Positions 16,666-23,698 of a DNA stretch of 41,390 bases are shown here, piece after piece; position 1 is the first letter of the stretch, and every line of letters starts with the position of its first letter. A program made the translations under genes and the position numbers. Source of the DNA: an uncultured Ruminococcus sp. (GTDB lineage: Bacteria > Bacillota > Clostridia > Oscillospirales > Acutalibacteraceae); NCBI GenBank assembly GCA_902777275.1, contig CACYTI010000018.1, positions 1-41,390 on the forward strand, given 5' to 3'. Below the pieces are notes generated by a model, which was not told where the DNA came from, ran no database searches, and saw only the letters and a program-made list of their open reading frames with translations.

Positions 16666-18028
16666 AATGGGCACCATGCCGATGACAAAGCTGATTCTCA
16701 CAATGTCGCTGCCCGCCATTTTTTCAATGACGATTTTGGCGATGTACAACGTTGTGGACAGCATTTTCATAAGCCGTTATGATATGGACGGCTTTACCGC
16801 CGTGTCGCTCGCTTATCCCTTGCAGCTTTTGCTTATAGCAGCTTCGGTCGGAACCGCAGTCGGCGTAAACTCTCTGGTGTCGCGCAAGTTAGGCGAGCAG
16901 AATTATGCTCAGGCTAATTCCGCCGCGACTCACGGACTTGCTCTCTGCGCGGTGACTTACACATTCTTTTTGCTGCTCGGTCTGTTCGGCGTCCGTCCGT
17001 TTATGAACGCGTTCAGCGGAGGAAATCAAAGAGTGGTAGAGGCGGGAGTGGAGTATTTCACTATCGTTCTATGCCTTTCGGTGTTCTCGATAATTCAGGT
17101 CATGATCGAAAAAACCCTGCAAGCTACGGGCAACATGATTTACCCGATGCTGTTTCAGCTTCTGGGCGCGGTCGTAAACCTGATTTTTGACCCGCTGCTT
17201 ATTTTCGGCATTGGATTTTTCCCCGAGATGGGCGTATCGGGAGCGGCTGTCGCGACGGTGTTCGGTCAGCTCTGCGGAATGGTTTTCGCGGTTATTATTC
17301 TCTTTAAGAAAAATCATAAGATCAAAATCCAATTGAAGGGCTTTAAGCCCGATAAAGTCACCATAAAGAATATTTATGCGGTGGGCTTTCCCGCTATTAT
17401 TATGCAGAGCATAGGCGCGATTATGATGCTCGGCCTTAACGCGATTTTCCAGGCGTATAATTCCATCGTTTCGGTAGACGTTTTCGGAATATATTTCAAG
17501 CTGCAAAGCTTTGTGTTTATGCCGTGCTTCGGACTCAGTCAGGGGCTTATGCCGATTATCGGCTACAACTACGGAGCGCGAAACAAGGAGCGGCTCTATT
17601 CCGCCATAAAGCGCGGAGTTATTATCGCTGTGGGGATAATGCTTGTCGGCACAGTACTGATGTGGACTATCCCCGACGTGCTTTTGTCGCTGTTCGGCAG
17701 TGAGGAAAGCTTTACCGACGTTGACCCCGAAACGCTTATGCGTGAGGGAGAGCGGGCGTTCAGGATAATCAGCCTTTGCTTTGTTCCCGCGGCGGTGGGC
17801 ATTACGATGACCACGGTTTTTCAGGCGGTGGGCAAGGGCTTGAGAAGTCTTTTGCTTTCGTTCTGCCGTCAGCTTATCCTTCTTCTGCCTGCGGCGCTTT
17901 TGCTGTCGCTCATTTTCGGAGTAAGCGAAGTGTGGTTCGCGTTTCCGATTGCCGAAATCGGCGCGCTGACATTGGCGCTGATACTGTTTATGAACCTTGT
18001 AAAAGGTGATTTTAAAAAATTGCGATAA
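16655..18028 (+). CDS. MATE family efflux transporter (second paralogue)
   Basis: This membrane exporter has 457 residues and about twelve helices. The N-terminal region MTKLILTMSLPAIFSM and AMYNVVDSIFIS is the usual MATE start, and GLSQGLMPIIGYNYGAR is the matching second-half motif. ATG 16655 is preferred because AAGGAAG lies 5 bp upstream; ATG 16637 has GGAG only 2 bp before it, which is too close. It overlaps the VanZ gene. It is clearly different from the MATE gene at 2266, so the window encodes two distinct exporters. The substrate is unknown. Confidence 0.9.
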   Translation: MENKMGTMPMTKLILTMSLPAIFSMTILAMYNVVDSIFISRYDMDGFTAVSLAYPLQLLLIAASVGTAVGVNSLVSRKLGEQNYAQANSAATHGLALCAVTYTFFLLLGLFGVRPFMNAFSGGNQRVVEAGVEYFTIVLCLSVFSIIQVMIEKTLQATGNMIYPMLFQLLGAVVNLIFDPLLIFGIGFFPEMGVSGAAVATVFGQLCGMVFAVIILFKKNHKIKIQLKGFKPDKVTIKNIYAVGFPAIIMQSIGAIMMLGLNAIFQAYNSIVSVDVFGIYFKLQSFVFMPCFGLSQGLMPIIGYNYGARNKERLYSAIKRGVIIAVGIMLVGTVLMWTIPDVLLSLFGSEESFTDVDPETLMREGERAFRIISLCFVPAAVGITMTTVFQAVGKGLRSLLLSFCRQLILLLPAALLLSLIFGVSEVWFAFPIAEIGALTLALILFMNLVKGDFKKLR

Positions 18029-18035
18029 TGATTTT

Positions 18036-18072
18036 TCACCTCGGCGCATATAATTGCGTTGAGGTGATTTTT
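18036..18072 (+). promoter_or_regulatory. terminator-like hairpin that contains the next gene's ribosome binding site
   Basis: TCACCTC (18036-18042) pairs with GAGGTGA (18061-18067). The inner bases GGCGCA and TGCGTT extend this to a nearly unbroken 14-bp stem with a TATAAT loop, followed by a T-run (18068-18072). The 3' arm GAGGTG is also the ribosome binding site of GTG 18073. Folding would both end transcription and hide the site. Confidence 0.6.
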
Positions 18073-18444
18073 GTGGAAGAAAAGCAAAGTACGATTACAT
18101 ACGATGACAACTGGCGCGAGGTCAGCACACCCGAGATCCCCGTGCTCGGTTCGGCGGAGACTTATGACAGAGATGTTATGACTGACGAGCCGGAGCTTGA
18201 AATGCCGGATGACGGAATTGAAAAGCGCTGTTTTACAGCTCCAAAGCACTTGGTTCTGACGGTGCAGCTTGTTGTTTGCATTCTTCTCGCTTTGATGGCT
18301 TTCGCGCTGAAAAGCATCGGCGGAGAAGTATACGAAGCGGCTCGCGCTTGGTACATTGAACAGCTTAACGATACGGCGGTGTTCGACGGCAGCCGGGATT
18401 TTGGTCTGCCGTTTTTGAACGGCGCGACGGCTGATGAGGTTTAG
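18073..18444 (+). CDS. SpoIVFA-like small single-pass membrane protein (no LytM domain)
   Basis: This 123-residue protein has an acidic cytoplasmic N-terminus of about 58 residues, one transmembrane helix (about 59-80) and a short outside tail. No family motif is recognised directly. It lies immediately upstream of, and overlaps by 11 bp, a SpoIVFB-like M50 protease, the position held by spoIVFA. It has the same N-in/C-out single-pass form but lacks the C-terminal LytM/M23-like domain of SpoIVFA, so it may be a reduced version. GTG 18073 with GAGGTG 6 bp upstream is the likely start; the frame back to 18028 lies in the hairpin. The functional assignment is inference from position. Confidence 0.6.
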   Translation: MEEKQSTITYDDNWREVSTPEIPVLGSAETYDRDVMTDEPELEMPDDGIEKRCFTAPKHLVLTVQLVVCILLALMAFALKSIGGEVYEAARAWYIEQLNDTAVFDGSRDFGLPFLNGATADEV

Positions 18445-19039
18445 GCTTGCGTCAACGCAGATCGAGCTTTCATATACCTTGCTCTGCCTTGCGGCGGTGA
18501 GCGTTATGCTTGGCTTGTTCAGCGGCTTTTTGTGGTGCGCGGCAGCAATAATCATCCATGAGGGCGGTCACTTGCTTGCGATGATAAGCTGCGGATATTT
18601 CCCGAAAAGAATTAAAATATCGCTGTTTGAAATAAATATCTCCGACGATAAAAGAACAGAGCGCAGCGTGCGGCAAAACTTTTTTATTATTTTTTTCGGT
18701 CCTTTTGCGAATTTTATTTGTTTTCTTCCGTGTTTTCTGCTATACTTAAATGGAATGAACCGGATCATACCCTTTGCGGCGGCGAATTGCTCTGTCGGGC
18801 TGTTCAATATGCTGCCAGTGATGTCGCTCGACGGCGGTCAGCTCGCATATTTACTGCTGACAAGGCGTTTTTCGGCGCTGACGGCGGAAAAAGCCGTAAA
18901 TGCTCTTACATTCTGCTCCATATTTCCCTGCGCAGCTTTCGGCTTTTGGCTGCTGCTGCGGACGGGAAATGTGTCGCTGCTGTTTGTCAGCGTATATATG
19001 GTTTTTTCACTGCTTTTCAAAGGGAACCGATATTATTGA
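18434..19039 (+). CDS. M50 family intramembrane metalloprotease, SpoIVFB-like
   Basis: This 201-residue site-2-protease family member is mostly membrane-embedded. The zinc-binding HEGGH motif is at residues 42-46 and the third ligand region NMLPVMSLDGG ends near Asp133-Gly135, so the active site looks complete. It is short and lacks PDZ and CBS domains, as expected of SpoIVFB, which cuts pro-sigma-K in the mother cell of sporulating Firmicutes. It overlaps the SpoIVFA-like gene. SpoIVB, the upstream activator of this pathway, is encoded at 30144. The substrate here is inferred. Confidence 0.82.
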   Translation: MRFRLASTQIELSYTLLCLAAVSVMLGLFSGFLWCAAAIIIHEGGHLLAMISCGYFPKRIKISLFEINISDDKRTERSVRQNFFIIFFGPFANFICFLPCFLLYLNGMNRIIPFAAANCSVGLFNMLPVMSLDGGQLAYLLLTRRFSALTAEKAVNALTFCSIFPCAAFGFWLLLRTGNVSLLFVSVYMVFSLLFKGNRYY

Positions 19040-19050
19040 CGGAGGTTTTT

Positions 19051-20910
19051 ATGGTAGGCAAAAAGGTTGAAAAACTGCTGCTAAAGGTGCAGAAGCCCGG
19101 GCGTTATGTAGGCGGCGAGCTGAACGAGGTAATAAAAAGCAAAAGAGATGTTGATGTTCGCTTCGCGTTTTGCTTTCCCGACACCTATGAGGTTGGTATG
19201 TCGCATTTAGGCATGAAAATTCTGTACAGCCTGTTTAACAGCGTTCCGTATATATGGTGCGAGCGCGTTTTCGCGCCTTGGGTCGATATGGAGGAGCTGA
19301 TGATAAAGCACAACATCCCTCTTTACGCGCTTGAAAGCGGCGACCCGTTGTCCGAATTTGATTTTATAGGCTTTACTCTGCAATATGAGCTGAGCTATTC
19401 CAATATGCTGAATATGCTGAAGCTTGGCGGCGTTCCGTTCAGAGCTTCCGAGCGCGGCGACGGGCTGAAAAATATTGTCGTCGCGGGAGGTCCCTGTGCC
19501 TGCAACCCCGAGCCTGTCGCCGATTTTGTCGATTTGTTCTTCATCGGAGAAGGCGAAGAGGTCGATTTGGAGGTCATCGAGCTTTTCCGAAAGTGCCGCT
19601 CCGAGGGCGTCGGCAAGCGTGAGTTCCTGCGCCGCTGTGCCGATATAGAGGGAGTGTATGCGCCTTCGCTTTACGAGGTCGATTACAATGACGACGGCAC
19701 CATCAAAAGCTTTACTCCGAAGGACGGCGCGCCTGCCGTTATCCATAAAAGGATTATGAAGGACATGGACAAGTCCTACTACCCCGATAACTTTGTTGTG
19801 CCGCTCGTTGAGATCGTGCACGACCGTGCGGTTCAGGAGATTTTCCGCGGCTGTATACGCGGCTGCCGATTCTGTCAGGCGGGCTTCATTTACCGGCCTG
19901 TTCGCGAAAAATCGCCCGATACGATAAACGCCCAGTGCAGGGCTCTGTGTGAGAACACGGGCTATGACGAGGTCTCGCTTTCATCTCTCAGTTCAAGCGA
20001 CTACAGCCAAATCGTTCCGCTCCTTGAAAAGCTTACCGAGTGGACGGGGGAGGAGAAGGTCAGCATTTCGCTGCCGTCCCTGCGCGTCGACGGCTTTACC
20101 GACGAAATCATGAACAAGATAAAAACCGTGAGAAAGAGCGGTCTGACCTTTGCGCCCGAGGCTGGCAGCCAGAGAATGCGCGATGTTATAAATAAAAATG
20201 TCCGCCATGACGAGCTTATGCAGACCTGCGCCACGGCTTTCGCGGGCGGTTGGACGACGGTCAAGCTGTATTTTATGATCGGTTTGCCCACCGAGACATT
20301 GGACGACGTCGCGGATATAGCGAATTTAGGACAGGCTGTGGTCGATACCTACTACGCTACGCCGAACCGCGCAAAGGGCAAAAGCGTTCGCGTCACCGTT
20401 TCGGCATCTTCATTTGTCCCAAAGCCGTTTACGCCGTTCCAGTGGGAGCCGCAGGACGATATCCCGACGCTTCACGAGAAGCAGGCTCATATCAAAAACA
20501 GCATTACATCAAAGAAAATCACGTTCAACTATCACGACGCCGACACAAGCTTTTTGGAGGCGGTTTTCGCGCGAGGCGACCGCAGGCTTTGCGAGGTTAT
20601 GGCTCTCGCCTGTGAAAGAGGCTTTCACTTTGACGGCTGGAACGATTGCTTCAGTCTCGAAAAGTGGTTGGAGCTGTTTGAGGAGTGCGGCATCGATCCC
20701 GCGTTTTACGCCAACCGCCGCAGAAGCTTTGACGAGCTTTTGCCGTGGGATCACATCGACTACGGCGTTACAAAGAGCTTTTTGAAAAAAGAATGCCAAA
20801 AGGCATACAACAACGAAACAACGCCGCATTGCCGTCTTAAATGCTCGGGCTGCGGAGCGGCAAAATACGGGGAGGGAGTCTGCTTTGAAAAACGTCAGGA
20901 TTTGGTTTAA
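19051..20910 (+). CDS. TIGR03960 family B12-binding-type radical SAM protein
   Basis: This 619-residue protein has an N-terminal half resembling a cobalamin-binding fold and a radical SAM core whose cluster cysteines are C268, C272 and C275 (RGCIRGCRFCQAG). Residues 35-60 with FAFCFPDTYEVGMSHLG are characteristic of TIGR03960. The family is found almost always next to TIGR03936, as here, and is thought to modify RNA or a translation component, but the reaction is not established. ATG 19051 has GGAGG 5 bp upstream. A longer frame back to 18718 merely reads through the protease gene in another frame. It overlaps the next gene by 26 bp. Confidence 0.93.
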   Translation: MVGKKVEKLLLKVQKPGRYVGGELNEVIKSKRDVDVRFAFCFPDTYEVGMSHLGMKILYSLFNSVPYIWCERVFAPWVDMEELMIKHNIPLYALESGDPLSEFDFIGFTLQYELSYSNMLNMLKLGGVPFRASERGDGLKNIVVAGGPCACNPEPVADFVDLFFIGEGEEVDLEVIELFRKCRSEGVGKREFLRRCADIEGVYAPSLYEVDYNDDGTIKSFTPKDGAPAVIHKRIMKDMDKSYYPDNFVVPLVEIVHDRAVQEIFRGCIRGCRFCQAGFIYRPVREKSPDTINAQCRALCENTGYDEVSLSSLSSSDYSQIVPLLEKLTEWTGEEKVSISLPSLRVDGFTDEIMNKIKTVRKSGLTFAPEAGSQRMRDVINKNVRHDELMQTCATAFAGGWTTVKLYFMIGLPTETLDDVADIANLGQAVVDTYYATPNRAKGKSVRVTVSASSFVPKPFTPFQWEPQDDIPTLHEKQAHIKNSITSKKITFNYHDADTSFLEAVFARGDRRLCEVMALACERGFHFDGWNDCFSLEKWLELFEECGIDPAFYANRRRSFDELLPWDHIDYGVTKSFLKKECQKAYNNETTPHCRLKCSGCGAAKYGEGVCFEKRQDLV

Positions 20911-21544
20911 AAAGGACGGCGAATGCCGCTATATATCTCACCTCGATCTGAACCGCACAATGCTCAGGGCGCTTCACAAAAGCAAACTCCCGATTTGGCA
21001 CACAGAGGGCTTCAATCCTCACCCGTTCGCGACCTTTCCGCTGCCGTTGTCGCTCGGCTTTCGGGGAGTGAACGAGTGCATGGACGTGAAGCTTGAGGAC
21101 GATAATTATTCTTTTGAAGAAATTCAGAAAAAGCTCAACGACTGCCTGCCGCGCGGTATACGCGTGTTTGACGTTACCGAGGCGGTTATGAAGGCGGGCA
21201 AAATCGCCTTTGCCTCGTTTACAATGCTTGTTTCTATTGAAAACAAACCGTCCGGGCTTGTCTGCAAGCAGCTCAAAGAGCTTCTTTCGCTCGATAAGAT
21301 AGAAATCGAAAAAAGATCCAAAAAGGGCATGAAAACCGTGGATATAAAACCGTGCATAAAAAAATACTCGGTGACAGAGCTTTTCGACTGTGCCAAGCTG
21401 GATATCATTTTGTCGGCGGGCAGCAACGACAATGTCAATCCCAATCTGATTATAGCCGCTTTGGAAAAAAGGACGGGCGAGGAGTATGAGGTCGATATAA
21501 CAAGAAATGACCTGTATAATGCAGATATGGAAGTTTTCAGGTAG
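20885..21544 (+). CDS. TIGR03936/DUF2344 radical SAM-associated protein
   Basis: This 219-residue protein starts MKNVRIWFKKDGECRYISHLD, a clear DUF2344/TIGR03936 opening, with LNRTMLRAL and FNPHPFATFPLPLSLGF following. It is the usual partner of TIGR03960 and in some bacteria is fused to it. Translation probably starts at TTG 20885, with GGAGGGAG upstream inside the end of the partner gene, so the two are coupled. Its role is unknown beyond that partnership. Confidence 0.9.
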   Translation: MKNVRIWFKKDGECRYISHLDLNRTMLRALHKSKLPIWHTEGFNPHPFATFPLPLSLGFRGVNECMDVKLEDDNYSFEEIQKKLNDCLPRGIRVFDVTEAVMKAGKIAFASFTMLVSIENKPSGLVCKQLKELLSLDKIEIEKRSKKGMKTVDIKPCIKKYSVTELFDCAKLDIILSAGSNDNVNPNLIIAALEKRTGEEYEVDITRNDLYNADMEVFR

Positions 21545-21553
21545 GTGGAGCCG

Positions 21554-22237
21554 GTGTTTGAGTTTACAATAAATGAAGCTGAATTTTTGAATGAATTCAA
21601 GCAGAAAATCCAGGAGTATATCAACAAGTCATACAAATACACGATGAGTTTTTTGGCGAGTCCCGTGCTCAACGATTACCGCGATAACGAGCGGCTTATA
21701 CTTATTTCGGTCAACAAATCGGTTTATCAGAATTTGTACAGCTTTATGCACCTCAATGACAGCAATATGCAGTACGCCGCTTTTGCCTGCCTTGAAAGGG
21801 CGCTTTATGGCATGAGGTTCTACAACGCTCTCGCGCTTGATCCAGACAATATGCACACCTACATCACCTCTCCGGGCTTTTCTCTTGAAAAGAGCGAGGA
21901 GGAGCAGGAGGAAAAGCGGCGGGAGTATTCCGAAAATGAAGAACAATTTTCTATTAAAGAATTTTCCGAGACGCTTCATCTCTTTAATACCTTTGTGCTG
22001 AAAAGTCCGTCGATTTCCTCACAGCTTCACAACAGGAACATTTTTTTGGGCTTGTCCTGCGGAAAGGAGCTGAGCGACGAGCTGCAAAACGAGGTCAGAA
22101 AAAATCTTGTCGGCGCTTATCTGTCGCTTAGCAAGCACATTAAGCTGTTTTTTAACGGCGGTCTTGACGAGGAGCTTGAAAACTTTGAGGACGAGCTTTA
22201 CGCTATGTTCGTTGAATACGTTAAAAAGTTTTCTTGA
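21554..22237 (+). CDS. unrecognised 227-residue soluble protein
   Basis: I do not recognise this family. The protein has no signal peptide and no membrane segment. It has a charged, probably helical segment in the middle (SEEEQEEKRREYSENEE, about residues 117-133) and a C-terminal half rich in leucine and acidic residues. GTG 21554 is chosen with AGGTGG 5 bp upstream; GTG 21545 directly abuts the previous stop and has no spacing for a site. It sits after TIGR03936, a position where many Clostridia carry a ribonuclease G gene, but it lacks any RNase G-like feature (no S1 domain). Composition matches its neighbours, so recent transfer is not suggested. Confidence 0.75.
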   Translation: MFEFTINEAEFLNEFKQKIQEYINKSYKYTMSFLASPVLNDYRDNERLILISVNKSVYQNLYSFMHLNDSNMQYAAFACLERALYGMRFYNALALDPDNMHTYITSPGFSLEKSEEEQEEKRREYSENEEQFSIKEFSETLHLFNTFVLKSPSISSQLHNRNIFLGLSCGKELSDELQNEVRKNLVGAYLSLSKHIKLFFNGGLDEELENFEDELYAMFVEYVKKFS

Positions 22238-22258
22238 TTTGAAAAAACGAAAAAGGGG

Positions 22259-22334
22259 TTCATCTGTTCTTACTAAAACGTTCACATGGATTTGCACTAA
22301 ACTTCATACAGCCTTCACATTGCGGGGCTATACT
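22259..22334 (+). promoter_or_regulatory. six-fold 11-bp direct repeat (Pho-box-like) with -10 box
   Basis: Hexamers begin at 22259 (TTCATC), 22270 (TTACTA), 22281 (TTCACA), 22292 (TTGCAC), 22303 (TTCATA) and 22314 (TTCACA), each separated by exactly 5 bp. TATACT (22329-22334) follows 9 bp after the last repeat, and no good -35 box is present. TT(A/C/T)A(C/T)A hexamers at 11-bp period are the known binding pattern of PhoP/PhoB and related OmpR-family response regulators. The promoter is therefore likely activator-dependent. Which regulator binds is inferred. Confidence 0.65.
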
Positions 22335-22340
22335 TTAGAC

Positions 22341-22423
22341 ACGATAAAGAGATAACCCCCTTTAATGATTTTTCATAGATGTTCCTTCTTGATAGAGGCC
22401 GGCGTTGAAGCCGGTCTTTATTA
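22341..22423 (+). ncRNA. candidate short RNA from the repeat-controlled promoter
   Basis: From the expected start near 22341 the transcript would hold an unpaired C-rich stretch (AACCCCCTTT, 22354-22363) and a 10-bp stem (22394-22403 with 22410-22419) followed by a T-rich tail, giving about 83 nt. C-rich unpaired stretches in Gram-positive small RNAs often pair with ribosome binding sites. The same segment may instead be an attenuator leader for the radical SAM gene at 22553. No family is recognised. Confidence 0.35.
22394..22423 (+). terminator. candidate Rho-independent terminator or attenuator
   Basis: Ten consecutive pairs, including G-T pairs, join 22394-22403 (AGAGGCCGGC) to 22410-22419 (GCCGGTCTTT) around the loop GTTGAA. 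The T-tract is interrupted (TTTATTATT), so efficiency may be partial. Confidence 0.5.
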
Positions 22424-22424
22424 T

Positions 22425-22441
22425 TGCAACGTGACGTTGCA
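22425..22441. promoter_or_regulatory. 17-bp perfect palindrome, possible operator
   Basis: TGCAACGT and ACGTTGCA flank a single G. The one-base centre suits a DNA-binding dimer better than an RNA hairpin. It lies 111 bp upstream of the TIGR01212 start codon. The cognate regulator is unknown; LacI-family sites have a similar form. Confidence 0.35.
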
Positions 22442-22552
22442 TCCATTCCGCGCTGCTGATGTTTGTGATATTGATTACCGCATTTCCCGCGTTCAAATGT
22501 GCTGTTTATAAAGTGTTTTCTAAATGTCGTTTGCAAGAGGGAGAGATTTAAA

Positions 22553-23497
22553 ATGTATTATTATTCTTTAAACGAATATTTACAAAAGACCTTCGGCGAA
22601 AAGGTCTATAAATTATCCATTGACGGCGGCATGACCTGCCCCAACCGCGACGGTACCTGCGGAGACCGTGGCTGTATTTTTTGCAGCGGAGGAGGCTCGG
22701 GAGAATTTGCCGCAAGCGCTTCGCTGACGGTACCAGAGCAGCTTGAGCAGGCAAAAAACAGGATTTCGGCAAAAACAGGCTGCAAAAAATTCATCGCGTA
22801 CTTTCAGCCGTTTACAAACACCTACGCGCCGGTTGAGTACCTACGTAAAATATTTTACGAGGCGATAACACCTGATGAAATCGTTGCGCTCTCGATCGCC
22901 ACGCGCCCCGATTGTCTCGGAGACGATGTTTTGTCTCTCCTTGACGAGCTGAACAGGATAAAGCCTGTCTGGGTGGAGCTCGGTCTGCAAACCATTCACA
23001 GCCGCACTGCGGAATATATAAGGCGCGGCTATGCTTTGCCCGTGTACGACGAGGCGGCGCGAAGGCTCAGAAGCTTGGGAATACAGGTGATAACGCATAT
23101 TATCCTCGGCTTGCCCGGTGAGAGCAGAGAAGAAATGCTGCAAAGCGTCCGTTACGCGGGGGAGAGAAGCGACGGGATAAAGCTGCAGCTTCTTCACGTC
23201 CTGAAAAACACCGATCTGCTGAGTGATTGGGAGCAGGGAAGGTTCAAAACGCTTTCGCTTGAGGAATACGTCGATATACTCTGCGACTGTATTGAAGCTT
23301 TGCCGAAAAACGTTGTTATACACAGACTGACGGGCGACGGTGACAAAAAGCTGCTTGTCGCCCCCGTGTGGAGCGCCGACAAAAAACGCGTGCTTAACAC
23401 GATAAAAAAAGCCCTGAACGACCGGGATATCGTTCAGGGGAAAAATACCGAAGGTTCGTTACAGGGGCTCGTTTCCGAGCTGTCGGATTTATCATAA
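22553..23497 (+). CDS. TIGR01212 family radical SAM protein (YhcC-like)
   Basis: This 314-residue protein opens with MYYYSLNEYLQKTFGEKVYK and then CPNRDGTCGDRGCIFC, which holds the cluster cysteines C29, C41 and C44. This spaced motif is the signature of the YhcC/TIGR01212 branch. Downstream, YFQPFTNTYAP and VELGLQTIH are family landmarks of the SAM-binding barrel. The reaction is unknown; a role in tRNA or protein modification is often supposed. ATG 22553 follows GAGGGAGAG by 7 bp. A frame to 22499 lacks a site. The upstream 300 bases contain the repeat-type promoter, a possible attenuator and a palindrome. Confidence 0.92.
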   Translation: MYYYSLNEYLQKTFGEKVYKLSIDGGMTCPNRDGTCGDRGCIFCSGGGSGEFAASASLTVPEQLEQAKNRISAKTGCKKFIAYFQPFTNTYAPVEYLRKIFYEAITPDEIVALSIATRPDCLGDDVLSLLDELNRIKPVWVELGLQTIHSRTAEYIRRGYALPVYDEAARRLRSLGIQVITHIILGLPGESREEMLQSVRYAGERSDGIKLQLLHVLKNTDLLSDWEQGRFKTLSLEEYVDILCDCIEALPKNVVIHRLTGDGDKKLLVAPVWSADKKRVLNTIKKALNDRDIVQGKNTEGSLQGLVSELSDLS

Positions 23498-23504
23498 AAT
23501 AAAA

Positions 23505-23541
23505 GCCTGCGTCCGGATAAAACAAGCGCAGACAGTTTTTT
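23505..23541 (+). terminator. probable Rho-independent terminator
   Basis: CTGCG (23507-23511) pairs with CGCAG (23527-23531) across a long loop, and six T residues follow at 23536-23541. It ends the TIGR01212 transcript. Confidence 0.55.
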
Positions 23542-23638
23542 GAACTATCAGTTTTTCATAACTTACGGTGAAGGGTAAATATTTGCGAATACTGTATTGC
23601 TTGTGCACTATTGCCAAATAGACATGGTTAAATTTGGT

Positions 23639-23667
23639 TTGCTCTATTGTGCCGATTGTGATAAAAT
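23639..23667 (+). promoter_or_regulatory. promoter of the large LRR-dockerin gene
   Basis: TTGCTC (23639-23644) and TAAAAT (23662-23667) are spaced by 17 bp, giving a leader of about 25 nt. Confidence 0.6.
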
Positions 23668-23698
23668 ATAGATAAGACTTCTTCAAGGGGGAATAAGA

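Noticed and set aside
17069-18049. Minus-strand frame (326 codons) opposite the MATE gene
   Set aside because: It is rich in His, Lys, Arg and Gln without any family motif, as expected for the antisense of a membrane protein gene.
18718-19050. N-terminal extension of the TIGR03960 frame
   Set aside because: It overlaps the M50 protease in another frame. The family start motif and GGAGG both mark ATG 19051.
22365-22511. 48-codon ORF after the repeat-type promoter
   Set aside because: It has no ribosome binding site, passes through the terminator-like stem, and has no recognisable features.
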